Shown piece by piece: positions 1 to 15,000 of a stretch of DNA of 64,000 bases. The DNA comes from Tomocerus qinae. Lineage: Eukaryota; Arthropoda; Collembola; Entomobryomorpha; Tomoceridae. The translations under genes and the position numbers were made by a program. Position 1 is the first letter of the stretch. Every line of letters begins with the position of its first letter. The notes below the pieces were generated by a model. The model had not been told where the DNA came from. It saw only the letters and a program-made list of their open reading frames with translations, and did not search any database. The stretch covers positions 89,528,001 through 89,592,000 of the forward strand of contig CM034546.1 of NCBI GenBank assembly GCA_020055645.1, in the 5' to 3' direction.

Positions 1-3000
1 AGATATGCTTACGTTGCAGGCCGAAGTCAATGGAACTAGCAAACTCCTTACCTACCTTCTAGATTCTCTGCCTGGTAAGTACAACATTTTCCGTGTATGC
101 TGTACTTAACTACTGTTGACTAATACTTCCGTTGATTTTTGCTGACTATGATTTACATAAAAACAATTTATATGAACACAGATTGTGCGATTTTTGTAAG
201 CATTCCCTATAGTAATTAAGTAGCAAGAATAACAGTATTTTTCGCCCGTCTGAGAAAGTCCACACACGCCACAATGAATAATTTTGACAAAACCATGTAA
301 AAACATGGCCCTTAAGGTACGCGTATATTCGATAAAATGTATGAATTTGACTATTTCATCAATAACAGAATCTCTATGGATATTATTAAAGTTAGAGATA
401 GTACCTCAAAAAATCCAACTCTAAAGCCCGTGCAGTTGTAGACTAAAGGGACTGTACTGTAAGTATAAGGAAGTACCTCGATAATAATTTTTCCAGAATT
501 GGTAGATTTGTATGGGAGTACTTTGTCCCTCTTTCTGTGTCTATCTATTTATCTAGCTACCTATTTCTCCATGTATTTAAAGATTTCCTCATAACTTTCG
601 ACAGGAGGGGCATTTGAATGAATGAAACAAGAAGTCAAAAGGTCGTCTGACCAAGGATTGCAATAAAAAATTTTTCCAAATATTAGACGTCAATTCCCGT
701 ACGACCTCACATTTTTCTTATCCTTCTTGGTACCTTTTTTCTTATTTTGAACGAACGTCTGCAATGAAACTATTTCCGAAAATTCGAACCCACGTACGAC
801 CTTATTTTTGGTACTTCTTTGTGGTCTACTTATTTATAACAGCAAATCTCCACCTGATTGAACCAACGTGACTGCAACGAAACCAATTTAACTAACTGAT
901 TTCATCTGTAGTCATACAATATTTGTAAATGCAGTATTCAGTATGCATATTTCAATACAGGGCCAAATCTTGACAACAATTGACAATTTATTAAGCCCAA
1001 CAACCGTTGAGCTTATCATTGACAATGTGAGACAAAGTCAAAAGTTCTACTTTTTTTTAGGAAGTTTGGATCTCCTCTGGGGCTTCTAAACCTACAAAAA
1101 AAGTGTAAATACAAAGAAGGTTCGTCGAAAGCTGAACTACAATCTCACTGTGGAAAATCTGACATATCTACCTTGGATATTAAGATATCTTCAATTGATT
1201 TGCAAACGTTAATAACTTAATATCCAAAATAGATATATCAGATTTTCCACAGTGAGATTGTAGTTCAGCTTTCGACGAACCTTCTTTGTATTTACACTTT
1301 TTTTGTAGGTTTAGAAGCCCCAGAGAAGATCCGAATTTCCTAAAAAAAGTTAACATGGAATATGATAGTCAGAGTAATTGGTCGTTTCCAGGAATACCTT
1401 ATTCTTAATAGGAAACCCATTGATTTAGGTTCAAATCAGTCTACAGATTACCAATTACCGCGGCAGCGCGCGTTCACATTTGTCAAAGTGGAATATTCGT
1501 ACATAGTACATTTTAAGCTCTTTTGGTGTTACATGTGTGCAGTGTGCACCCATGTTTGCTTAAAAACGTATAGCCGAACAAGGTACATATTTTAAAGGAC
1601 TCCCTTAAACCTAGAAATACAAGGTTTTTCATCTTTATTTTAAATACCTGTCAAGTTTCTGTAAAAATGGGTTGTAGTAAGACAGTGGTTGCAAATTTAA
1701 AATATCGCGCCATGAAATATACAGGGCATGCCAGGACCCCCTTTCGTGGGACCTAACCTAACCTAACCTAATTAAAACAACAACATTGATAGGTATTTGT
1801 GCAATCACTGCCTTACTCCAACCAAAAATATTTTAGTGCGTACCCTGATACGTGCTTGCGGATACTGAAATGCGCAGATCCATTTTTCTTCCATTGCCAC
1901 TTAGGTCGAACGAAAAAATTCATAACATTTTCATAATATCTTGCCAAAAAGCATTTTCTATTTAATTTTCAAAGTATAGTATAGTAATCTAACGTAGCAT
2001 AGTCGAGGTCGACACTCAGCTTACTTCAATGTAATGGAAAGCTTTCAAAATCCAATAACTCAAAATGTATTGGAAGTTTCTTCCCCAATCTTGATTGTAG
2101 TGTAGTGTCACCTAATAAAGAGAAAGATTTCCAATATTCCAATGCACATCAGATAAATCGCATCTCTGAAAGGGGCCGAGTTTTTAAATTCATTAGCTGT
2201 ACAGGGAGTCCAGTACAGTACTAAACCTAAACAGAACTGCACTCTACTTGGAATATAAAACTCTTTCTGGTCTGAGTAAGGCAGGCAGCCTTCGAAAGCG
2301 GGTTCTAGTATGCCCTGTGTATTTCATGATGCCGCGATTTTTAAACTGTGCCACCACTGTCTTACTTCGACCAGTTACGAATATGGCGTTTTAAATTTAA
2401 TGAACACTACTTTAAACAAATAACTGAGCCTATCCTTAAATACAAAAAAAAATTTCTTTAATCAATAATGAGTTTCTATAAAAAAAATTTCACTCCGCAT
2501 GTCCGAACAACGCGATTACATTATAGTAGTGATTTTGAAAATGTGAAAAAATGTGGCTGCCAAAAATATTTTCTAAAGTGTATCCGCCATAAATGTGGCC
2601 GTCAAAAATAATTTCATTGTCTTTAGTAGCCGCCACGACCCACTTTCTACACTCTAATCGATTATACTTTGGGCAGTCAAATGTACATAAAGGACATTTC
2701 AAAGATTTCGCTGGGCAAAATTTCCGTTCATGTAAAGTGTGAAAAGGTAGCCGCCAAAAATAATTTTAAAATTTCAAAAAAATTTTGCCGCCAAAAATAT
2801 TTTACAAGTCTGAAAAAGTGTAGCCACCAGAAATAATTTATAAGTGTGAAAAAGTGTAGCCGCCATAAATGTTACCATTACAGATCCTGTCATCCCATGG
2901 TGACTATTTTCAAATCGAGGGGGACATGAAAATCGTTCCTCATTGGTGGATGAAATTTTTTATTTACCAATCAGAACGCAGTATTTCATTTCAAAATATT

Positions 3001-6000
3001 ATATGATTTTCATAAAGCATTCCCAAGGGAAATATTTATTGCAACATTTGACTTCTGGGTAGGGATGCCGCGAATAGTGGTATTCGACAAATGTCGAATA
3101 ACGAATATTCGACAAAAAATAATGTCGAATATTCGAATATTCGACAAAAAATAATGTCGAATATTCGAATATTCGACACGAATATTTGTTGAAGTTCATC
3201 TACCAACATAAACCAATTCATTTCAGGCTCATTTTAAACATTGAGTGACTCCGTCGAATACTAATATTCGATTCAATATTCGTCGAATATTTGGTCGAAT
3301 TTAGTCGAATTTTGGTCGAATAGTTCGAATTCGACGACGAAGCTTCGATTTGTCGAACGTTCGCGGCAACCCTACTTCTGGGATATTGTACACTTTATAG
3401 CATGTAATGTTATAAAATCAGTTATAAAAGTCCTCAATCCCAATGGGTTATAAATTATTAGTCCTAAAATTATTTATGCCTATTGCAATTACAATTATCG
3501 GCAGTATGAAGGCCGCTATTAACACTAGTACTATTAATTATCATTATGTCAAGGAAAATACAGTTATTCGTTCCGAAGGAACGCTCTAAGTTTAAGGGTG
3601 CCAATTAATTTGTATGGCACACACATGACTTTTGTATGGAGGATTTTTTGACATTTAGTGTGACTTTGTATGGTATGTTATGACTTACCTAATGACTTTG
3701 TATGGAAATAATTACTATGTATGGTGATAGTTTTATATAAACATGCATAGTATACCGATGCACGATATCACCACAGGTTGGTAAATTTATTTAAGTCTAA
3801 GAATATATATAGTAGAATGATAATACCCAGGTAGATACTGCATATCTAAGCAAAAAATCATGGATAGTTAGCTATGTGGATAAAGTGAAGGGAAGTCATA
3901 GTACTCTTAGCTCAGAATCTCCCAATTAGCATGTTATCAGAATTTTTCCAATCAGTATATTTCTGCTCTGCTGCCTTCGTGTTTGCTTTATTTCCTTACA
4001 AATTGCATCTGAGTGAACACAAGAAGTACAATGGCCGGGTCAAGAAAATTTGTAAGTTTGGAATACAAAACGGCCAGTGACAGTGACACTGATGACAGTG
4101 AAGTTGAAAATAAAGAAAACGAAACAAAAAAGGCAAGGATGCAACAGACATGGACTGAAATTGACATTAACTCTGAAGATTTACTATCCTGGAAGTTCAA
4201 ACAAACATTTAATTACAAAACTTGCAGTACAGAATATTATGATTGTGGTAAAGGTGGTAGGAGTTGCCCAGCCAGTTTGAAATGTGTTAGTCCAGGTGTT
4301 AGGTTCCTGTAAAAATCCTAACTGACATTGACCTTGCGTAATAATCAAATGAAAAGGTAACATTACATACCTATAATGTTAAATTAACTTACCATACAAA
4401 GTCATAAAGTTCCATACAAAGTCATAAACCGCCATACAAAGTCATAAACTGCCATACAAAGTCACACTATCTATTTTTAGCTCTCCCATACAAAAGTCAT
4501 GTGTGTGCCATACAAATTCCTATTTTCCCTAAGTTTAATTGCACGTGTACAGAAGTAATACAAATTATCAAGCTTGTTCTTATCGTATACCTTGAAAATA
4601 TTACAGAGATCGTAAAGCGTAGGGTTTTCACCATAATATTGTTTTAGATAATGTGCCCTCATAATAACATTACATGCTATAAAGTGTACAATATCCCAGA
4701 AGTCAAATGTTGCAATAAATTCCCTTGGGAATGCTTTATGAAAATCATATAAAATTTTGAAATGAAATGCCGCGTTCTGATTGGTCAATAAAAAATTTCA
4801 TCCACCAATGAGAAGCGATTTTCTTGTCCCCCTCGATTTGAAAATAGTCACCATGGGGTGACAGGATCTGTACTATACATAAAAGTATTTCTTCGTATGT
4901 CGCATGTATATTAAGAGCCCAGTACCTCACATTTGGAAATCTCTGATGACTATCAAAATACATGTAAAAATTGCTTTACAACTCTTGGAATTCTGTCTAA
5001 AGTTGTTCTTACCCGATTTTCTTGTGTTGAACATTTTTGGAATCCTGAATATATTGTCGACCACCCCACTGTATAAAATATACCATATGTGTCGAAACTT
5101 AGCAAACTGAATGTACTCTACTAGATCTAGTAAGCGAGAAATAAGCCTATAAAGCCATCGAATACCATTTATCCTTTAAGAATTACTATTACAGATAATC
5201 GCATAAACTTACCCGAAGCCCAAGAAAATGACAGCAGCTAACACCCATATTTGAAAATTCAAAAACATATGAAATAAATAATGTCGGTTGACCCTACGGG
5301 GTAACTAAATACCCTAATTTCAAATATGGCCACCGATATATCTTAAGAATGACCCCATCCGATATTGGGGGTATACCCCCATGTCGGCAAATGTAAAGCA
5401 ATTGAATTAAATAAATTCCGTTGACCCTACGGAGTATTTAAATACGCTGATTTCTAATATGGCCACCAATATATCTTCTGAATGACCCTGTCCGATATAG
5501 GGGGTATGCCCCCATATCGGCAGATATAAAAAATTGAATTAAATAAATTCCGTTGAACCTACGGGGTATTTAAATACGCTGATTTCAAATATGGCCACCA
5601 ATATATGTTCAGAACGACCCCGACCGATATAGGGGGTATGCCCCCATATCGGCAAATTTAAAAAAATTGAATTAAATAAATTCCGTTAACCCTACGGGGT
5701 ATTTAAATACGCTGATTTCAAATATGGCCACCAATATATCTTCTGAATGACCCCATCCGATATAGGGGGTATGCCCCCATATCGGCAAATTTAAAACAAT
5801 TGAATTAAATAAATTCCGTTAACCCTACGGGGTATTTAAATACGCTGATTTCAAATATGGCCACCAATATATCTTCTGAATGACCCCATCCGATATAGGG
5901 GGTATGCCCCCATATCGGCAAATAAAAAACAATTGAAATAAATAAATTCCGTTAACCCTACGGGGTATTTAAATACGCTGATTTCAAATATGGCCACCGA

Positions 6001-9000
6001 TATATGTTCAGAACGACCGCGTCCGATATAGGGGGTATGCCCCCATATCGGCAAATATAAAACAATTGAATTAAATAAATTCCGTTGACCCTACGGGGTA
6101 TTTAAATACACTGATTTCAAATATGGCCACCGATATATGTTCAGAACGACCGCGTCCGATATAGGGGGTATGCCCCCCTATAGGCAAATATAAAACTTTT
6201 GAAATAAGTATGTTCTGCTGACCCTACGGGGTAATTAAATACGCTGATTTCAAATATGGGCACCGGTGTATCTTGAGAGTGACTCCATCCGATATAGAGG
6301 GTATGCCCCTATATCGGATGGGGTCATTCCGAAGATCAATCTGTGGCCATTTTTGAAATCAGCGTATTTAAATACTCCGTAGGGTCAACGGAATTTATTT
6401 AGTTCAATTGTTATATATTTGCCAATATGGGGGCATACCCCCTATAGGGGATTGGGTCATTCCGAAGATAACTCTGTGGCCATGTTTGAAATCAGCGTAT
6501 TTATATACCCCGTAGGGTCAACGGAATTTATTTAAATCAATTGTTTTATATTTGCCGATATAGGGGCATACCCCCTATAGGGGATTGGGTCATTCCGAAG
6601 ATAACTCTGTGGCCATGTTTGAAATCAGCGTATTTATATACCCCGTAGGGTCAACGGAATTTATTTAAATCAATTGTTTTTTATTTGCCGATATGGGGGC
6701 ATACCCCCTTATCGGATGGGGTCATTCAAAAGACATATCGGTGGCCATATACCAAATCAGCGAATTTAAATACACCGTAGGTTCAATGAAATTTATTTGA
6801 TTCAATTGTTTTATATTTTCTGATATGGGGGCATACCCCATATATCGGATGGGGTCATTCAGAAGATATATCTGTGAACATATTTGAAATCAGTGTATTT
6901 AAATACCCCTTAGGGTCAATGGAATTTATTTAAATCAATTGTTTTATATTTTCCGATATGGGGGCATACCCCCTATATAGGATGGGGTCATCCAGAAGAT
7001 ATATCGGTGGCCATATACGAAATCAGCGAATTTAAATACCCCGTAGGTTCAATGGAATTTATTTGATTCAATTGTTTTATATTTTCCGATATTGGGGCAT
7101 ACCCCCAATATCGGTTGGGGTCATTCTGATGATATATCGGTGGCCATATTCCAAATCAGCGTACTTAATTACCTCGTAGGGTTTATTTATTTATAAGTTC
7201 GGTATCGAATTCTCTCGCCTTCGGATAAAAAATGACAAGGTTTCGGCTTCTTACTCATATGGTGTATAATGAAATCATAAAAGACGCAATGCAGACTAAA
7301 ATTATTGCCAAAATTCACAGGAATTTTTTAAAAATACCAGGTCACCGCCATCAAGGTTTCTATAGAAACCCCCTTAAGAGGTTAGACGAAGCGGGAGTTG
7401 GCAAGTTAAAAATTCACTTTTTTCACCTCTGGAGGACAAATCCTATAATTTGTCCTCCACTGCTTGGATAGGATAATAGGACCTGACTTATTACCATGGT
7501 GTTCCAGGCAGGGGAATTTAGATATGATAAAAGTGAATTTTTAACTTGCCAACTACCGCTTCGACTAACCTGTTACCATTAGAGGAATCTTGCACCGCCA
7601 TATTGTAGATTCGAAAATGCTCTATTTAATAGAACGATAAACCGGAATTTAGTTTTTCGGCGAGTACATTCACTTTGCAAAATTCCGACACATTTGGTTT
7701 TGACAATACCCAGCTCTTTAACATAAGTACCACGTGACCCATTAATCGTTTGTGCGCGGTAAACTAAGTTCTGAGTTGAATTTTTGGTAGGACTACACTG
7801 GCAAGACTAACGACAGTCGAGGTCAACGGTCTTTTGACAATGTAATAGTGGGAGTTAAGCTGAGTTGTGCAAGGACACTGGGGACACAGTGGGACTTATG
7901 TCGTCATTGGCTATGGCAACTCTAATTTCTATCATCTATCTGCGTCTCAATAGGATTCCCAAAATTAAAATTCGCAATTATCTTCTCCATTGTTCTGCTT
8001 TCATCTATTGATAGCTTCCATTTCAACATTCAACCAGCCGAGCCGATCGATATAGTCTGCGGTACGGTTCGAAAATTTTGGAACTATGGTGGTGGTACTC
8101 AATCGTACTTGGAAACCTAGCGGTACGCTGATCTTTGCCCCTGGACCTAGTGAGTTTTTTATGAAATTATCAATGGACGAGTTGGTCATTAACCTAGTGC
8201 TTATTTAACGTGGTACCACGGAACTAAAATTTAATAACAAACCCATTAGCCGACTTTCTGAAGCCCGACACCATGTAGCCTATTTGCAGAAACCAGGAGA
8301 GCTTCAACAAAGTCCGCTATTGGTCTATCATCTAGAGACGTTTTTCATAATTCCAGGATCGATAGCACAGGCAGGTATTAGAGGCATTTCAATACCTATT
8401 CATATTAATTTGGTGGCCGGCCACCAATTATGAGAAACCCTAGTTAAAGTTACTCTTACCAACTTTTCGCTTCACGTTGTGAGCCCTACTGTTTCAGATG
8501 GTCCCACTTTAAGTAATTGCGTTAGGTGAACATAACTAACTCGAGCATTGACCATACAAATCAAATGTCAAAATGGTCTTCTCTGTTTTCTAAGAATTAT
8601 ACGAAGCATATAAACTGCTTTGAGTGCTTTGTATACGTTTACCCTTTCCGTTTTTCTGTCTGCCCGGTTATCCCTGACCCTGTGCACGATAACTTTCGAA
8701 TGGTTTGACTGTTTTCAAGGTAGGTCCTTAAGAGTCCAGTTCCTTTAAATTTTGAAATCTCTGATGACTATCAAAATACATGTAAAAATTGCTTTACAAC
8801 TCTTGGAATTCTGTCTAAAGTTCTTACCCGATTTTCTTGTGTGGCACATTTTTGGAATCCTGAATATATTGTCGACCACCCCATTGTACAAAATATACGA
8901 TGTTTAAATTTTCTAGCAGATTTTGTCGTTTACAAAATTATAATCGCAATAAGATATATTAATGAGTAAACATATCGTATATTTTGTACAATGAGGGGGT

Positions 9001-12000
9001 CTACAATATATCCAGGATTAAAAAAATGTGCCACGCAAGAAAATCGGGTAAAAACTTTAGACAGAATTCCAAGAGTTGTAATGCAATTTTTACATGTATT
9101 TTGATAGTCATCAGAGATTTTCAAATTTAAAGGAACTGGACTCTTAAGGTAAAAAGTAAGACCGAGTTTGTAAAATCGTAAATAGGGAAGATCGAATAAT
9201 TGCTACTCAACCCCCCCCCCCCGCCCCCCCTACAACAATCAACATTATATATATTCAGAAGTTGATGACGTTATTTATATAGTTTGTATTGAAAATACTA
9301 ATAAACATAAGAATAAAAATTGCATTAAGCGGTTGGATTGCTGCAAACTGGACGCAGTAGGCGGAAATTTTCTTTAAACCAATGAAACTAATGAAAGTAT
9401 TTTTAAATAGATAGAATAGAAATTGAATTTACTGGTATCTTATCTTATTAAATGTGCTCAAAGTTTCGTTTTTTGATTCTAAATATAAATTATTATTGTT
9501 ATGAATAATATGAATCTCTCTGTAATTAATTATATGTAGAAAGTAGACATATATGCATGGATAATTTTAATGCTTTCTACAGTGCCAGAAATGCAACCAA
9601 TAGCCAATAGCTATGAATTCTACAATGCTAATAATGAAAAGTTTTTAAAATATTTTATACGTTAGAAATTCAAGTTGTGCGAAATGAAATACGTCCCTAA
9701 AATTTTGGTTTGTTACTGTGTGAATGAATGTCAGTCAGAGGGAGATGGATGGAAAATGGAAAGCTTTTGATTTAGTGAAGCTGGGCAGTAACGTTGAGTC
9801 CATTCTCATAGCGAGACTGTGAGCTGAGTTTTCGTACCAGTGTCAGAATGGCCGAGTTCGGTCTAAGGCGGCAGCTTTAGGCGCTGTTCTCTTCGGAGGC
9901 GTGGGTTCGAATCCCACTTCTGACAAGTCCAATTTTTTTACTTTTTGCATGCACTAAAAAATAATAAAGTCAATAACAGTGATGGTAAGAAACTAAACAA
10001 AAATAAATTTTATTTGAAAAATATAAACCAAATACTCTGCCCAGCAAATTCCCCACCAACAAAGGATTTAGATTTGTTCATGATATAATAGTGGTACAAT
10101 AATGTCTTGCCATTGCAATTTAGTTGCAAACGCAGTTAAAGATGTGATTGACTTGTGGACAAAGGTATATTAAAAAATAAATATGTTTTTAGTTGGGTTT
10201 CGTTGCTGTTGTTGTTGTATTTGTTGTAAATTTGTTGTATGTTGTCTGAGTAAATAATGAGGGGTAGGAGTAGATGAGAGAATAAGTTTAAGTTCACTTG
10301 ACGTAGCAAAGCCGTATCTCCAGATCCCGGTGTCCATTGGCCTCGACGATGTTGGCCTCGACACTCATCTTGTCAGCCCAATTTGATGTGTCACATGGAT
10401 GCCCTCCCTGATGACCTGAGCCCCTCGTATTCCCCACACCAGTCCCAAGAGTGCCTCTGCCCCCAATGCCCGTTCCCGTGCCACATCCACCGCCACCCCC
10501 ACTCACACTGGAACTGTCTGAACTGGGTCTCCAGTGTTTCTCGTAAAAGTAAAAGTCCTTGAACTCCTCGCTGATCTTCTTGGGGGGACTTATGGGCTCT
10601 TTGTATTTATTGTAGTCGTCTGGGCCGTCTTTGTCCAGCCCTTCCACATCCTCCTTGCTGGACGAGTGTCCGTTGTTGGCTGGCAGTGGACAGATCTGCT
10701 TGTATGTCTTTTTCTTTTTACTCCGCTCATTCACCGCACTGCAATTACAATTCTTCTGGATGATCAGAGGATGGCCTTCGTAGATCGTCCGAGGGTAGAA
10801 GTAATTATTCCGCCGGATTATGAGGTTCGCCCCCGTGTAGTAAGATGTGTTCATTGTATGTTGCAATTCACATTTTTGTAAATAATTCCTGTCTGGCTCG
10901 TCCGCCTCGCCCACTTCACTTACTGAGCCCTACACGGATCCACTAGAATAATTCTTTTTTTCCACTCCGAGTCGGATGGGACAAGTGTAGTTATTATTTA
11001 TTAATTATCAACTTTGTTTGTTATTGTTCTGTTCCCAGCTCTGTCGTCCCATTCCTCTGTCCTTCCAGATTGTGAGGATGTGATCTCCTGAGTCAGTTTA
11101 CTTCGTTTAACTGACGAACTTGTTCAGTTCAGTCACTCACTCAGTCACTTCCATGCAGATCATTCAAGTCACTAACTCTTCTTCTTCGGCCTGCTCTGCT
11201 CTTAGTTTACCCGAGTTGGATTGGAGTAGTTTAGTTGGAGTTGAGTGGAGTGGGCTACAACTCCACTTGCTCTGACTCCATAAAATACATAGTTAGTGTG
11301 CATGCAATTGCAATGAGAGCTCACGTTGAAATTTGCGATAGCTTTATTGTTGTACTTTACCTTTTACCTATTATAATATTATTATATTATCTACTACTAC
11401 ACTATTATTATTCTGTCTCCTTGTCCTTATGTATACATATTGTAGCGTATCTTCACTGTTCAGTCAGACTATCTCCACACATCTACCATTTCAAATCATT
11501 TCAATACTACAGAGTAGGTAGGTAAATACGTTTATCTCTGTATTCTGTATGTAATAGTCTCATTGCAAAAAATTAGCCTTATAGTAAGTGAGGGCTAAGC
11601 TAGTAGTGTTCTTTAGTGCAGTTGTAGTAGTAGTAGTGTAGCTACTTGTTTTGTTCGTTAGTGGCTTAGTGTGTCACTGGCACAGATTCGTGAGACGTGA
11701 TCCGTATACACCAGGAAGTGACCGACTAACTGTTTCTTTGTTGTAGCTATGCTTGCTATATAGTCTTATGTACTCCTCTCTGTCTATGCATTTTGCACTA
11801 TCCCACTCTGTTACCTATAATAAACTTTGTTTAGTGGATGTATATGCTAGGCGTACGCTTTAACTCCAATTACAATACATTATTGCCTTACAGCCTTAGT
11901 TTACTTACTTACTTCTCTTCTTTACTCGGTTGTGTTACAGTATCCCTATTATTCAGTCAGTCACTAAGTCTCTATATAAGTCAATGAAGAACCTCTGCCT

Positions 12001-15000
12001 GCCATAAACCAACTAGACTTGTTATGTTTCTGCTCATTGTTGCCTGCCATGCCATACAAAGTCGCTTCTTTTTCGTCTCTTGGTTGGATTCCTGGTTTCG
12101 TTTCGTTTGACTTTGGTTAGGTTAGGTTTTCATACTCGTCTTCTCAGCTTCTGCACTGTAATCATGTTATTATAATGACTTCAACTTGATTTGTATAGTT
12201 TTTATATATGGGTATGTAGGTTTCTGGTTTTATTTCGATTGAATCGATGCATTTTTTAATTGGACTGCTCAACTCAACTCCTCTGGCTCTCTGTCTTGTT
12301 TTTCTTCGTTTGGTTAGCATTTCGTGTCAGTTCTTCTTTGTTGCACATTTTGTTCGTTACATTTATTTTCTAGGTACATGTAAACTCAATTGTCGCCAAG
12401 CAAGGAGCAAAGAGTACTGAACAGACAGGAGATAATATTATAAATGCACACAGCTTTAGGCACTCGGTCTCAATTGAATTGACTACATTTTATACAAATG
12501 CATTTTAATTCCTGCTTTGTATCAACTCTTATTTCTTTTGACATCTGTCAACTGACGTCACCCACTTGGGTTTTAGGGTAATTCAGGCTATGCGACTGGC
12601 TTGTATTTGTTTTCTTCACGAAGTGAGTGAACCTCCCACTCTACATAATACTGGTCTCCTTAATATTGAATATATTACACCTTTATAGAAATGGCAAAAC
12701 AAATACCGGAAATTGCAGTGTACATTTCGTACAACAAAAAGGTTTCGTTGTAAAAATTAATTAGATTAATTAGTTTGTCTGTGTGATTGCTCTAGTAGAC
12801 TTTTGTTTTGGTATTTAGGTCTGTGCGATGTCCACATATTTTTATTGCTGCGTATTAAATGACGATATTTACACGACTCTAGAATAATTCTATGTCATTC
12901 TTTAATGGTTTGAGCACAACGTAAATAGATGCGATGCAAGGGAAATGCAATTGTGTAGAGTTGTATTGTGCTTATTGTAATTGTAAGATGAGAATGAGAA
13001 ATACGGCCACAGGCCAAACCTTGCCGACACTTAATGACTTGACTCGCCGAGCAAGCCGGCTGCTGCTAGTTAGAGTTATGCTACGGAGGACTGGCAGAGA
13101 TTGCAATTGCAAATTACATTGCAAATTCAAAGTTGTAGTAAGAGTATAAGAGAATGTGTATTTATCTATAGGCGAGTTAGTTAAGTATAATTTGATATGA
13201 ATGATATGATAATTTAGCATTAGCTATAGAATTCGCAAGTGAAGTTAGCAAAGAAAAGTAGGAACGGACGGAGCTATTAAAGAAAAATAGCACAAGACAA
13301 CCACGAGCTGTTGTCGCTATTATATTGTTGGTACATGACAAGCCATAGTCCATTTATGCTTATATGCTGTATGGTATAAACATTCAGTTGACAAATGGAT
13401 TAGAATAGAATAGAAAGTTGAAACGCGTGTATTTTTTCCCATGCTAAATAGCTCGGCTGTAATGAAATGATAATAATGTGCAAGTATGTTGTGTTGTTGT
13501 TGTGTACTATGTGTGCTACAATCAAATACTAATGTTCTAGTCATAATTTATTGGGATTAAATGCTTTCAATATAGAAAAGTAGTACTTACATTTTACATG
13601 CTACTTACGTATTCCTGGTTGGTATATCTTTATTTTTGCAATGTAAAAACAAGTAAAATGGGATCGACTAAAAAGTCTATTATCTCACACGGTGAATGTG
13701 TAAGTGTATTTCCAACACATAAACACGACACAAAGTAAGGCAGCGAACTAGTGATTTCCGAGAATTGAGATTATTATGTGCTGAAATGAAATTGGCAATG
13801 AAATGTGCTAATAACTAAATTTGGGTAGTAAACTATGAATGAATGGAGGAGACAAGGAAGAATAATACTATAAATGAATAATGAACATCAATAATTAAGA
13901 TAAATAAATACTGAACTATATGAGATGAGATGACAATTTATGTATTAAGTGCTTTGTTCTTGTTTGCATTGCAGTTCCTACTCAAGAACCTCCTCCGAGG
14001 TCATGGCTCCCGTTAGCAACCCCAACAAGGTCCCGACCTGCTTGTATTTTCACGGTCTTATGCTACAATGTGTTATGCGACAAGTATGCGACCCGGCAAA
14101 TGTACGGCTACTGCCCCACATGGGCTCTCGATTGGACTTACAGGCGCAAAAATATTCTAGCCGAGCTGAAGCACTATTCCGCCGACATCATCAGCCTTCA
14201 GGAAGTTGAAACTGACCAGTTCTACAATTTTTTCATGCCCGAATTGTCGGCTGATGGATATGCTGTGAGTTTAAAAAATTATTATAATATGTATATTGGA
14301 TTTCGTTTTTCTAGACACCGTTAATAATGCTTATTAATTATATTCTGAAATCGTTTATTTTTGTTCAGGGCATTTTTGCAGCGAAATCAAGAGCTAAAAC
14401 AATGTCGGAGTCGGACCGAAAATACGTTGACGGTTGTGCAATTTTCTTTAGACTTGCTAAATTCAAATTGGTTAAAGAACACCTAGTAGAATTCAATCAA
14501 CTTGCTATGGCCAATGCGGAAGGATCGGATGACATGCTCAATCGAGTCATGACCAAAGGTAAACCATATATTGAGACAATTAATTTATGGTTTTAACCTT
14601 TTGACGATGTAGATTGCATCATTAATGAATCTGGTATTTAGATAACATCGGTTTGGCAGCTCTTTTGGAAACGAGACATGAAGCGTGGGACAATGGAGTA
14701 CCATCAGAAAGCCCACTACTCTTAGTGTGCACAGCCCACATTCATTGGGACCCAGAATTCTGCGATGTGAAGTTGGTTCAGACGATGATGCTCATGCACG
14801 AGCTGAGACTTATAGCTGAAAAGTCTCCGAATGACACAAACGATAAAACCCATCTACTACTCTGCGGCGATTTCAACTCACTCCCCGACTCAGGTTAGTT
14901 TCATCCGACAAATTAGTCCCATCCTTACGTGATTGCGATTGGGCTACTTCAACTTTGATTATGTATTTACGTAAATAGGTATTGAAGTAATTAAATAAAT

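Larger units (their letters stand above)
2881..4870. mobile_element. long-TIR DNA transposon, non-autonomous, family A copy 1
   Basis: Terminal inverted repeats start CAGATCCTGTCAYCCCATGG and read about 210 bp inward: the left arm is 2881-3059 plus 3383-3413, interrupted by a hAT MITE, and the right arm is 4669-4870. TA lies on each side (2879-2880, 4871-4872), possibly a TA target duplication. The arm segment around GCAACATTTGACTTCT is shared with the 52015-57976 element and its opposite arm. Inside lies a second inverted-repeat block (3600-4521) and one small coding remnant at 4031. No full transposase. Confidence 0.75.

Noticed and set aside
1751-1770. CCTAACCTAACCTAACCTAA resembles the arthropod telomere repeat (TTAGG)n
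   Set aside because: Only about four units, internal to an intron, and single AACCTAA copies are common elsewhere in the window. Not evidence of a telomere.
10534-10881. 115-codon hydrophobic ORF on +
   Set aside because: It is the antisense shadow of the - strand exon at 10294-10929, whose composition is much more protein-like.
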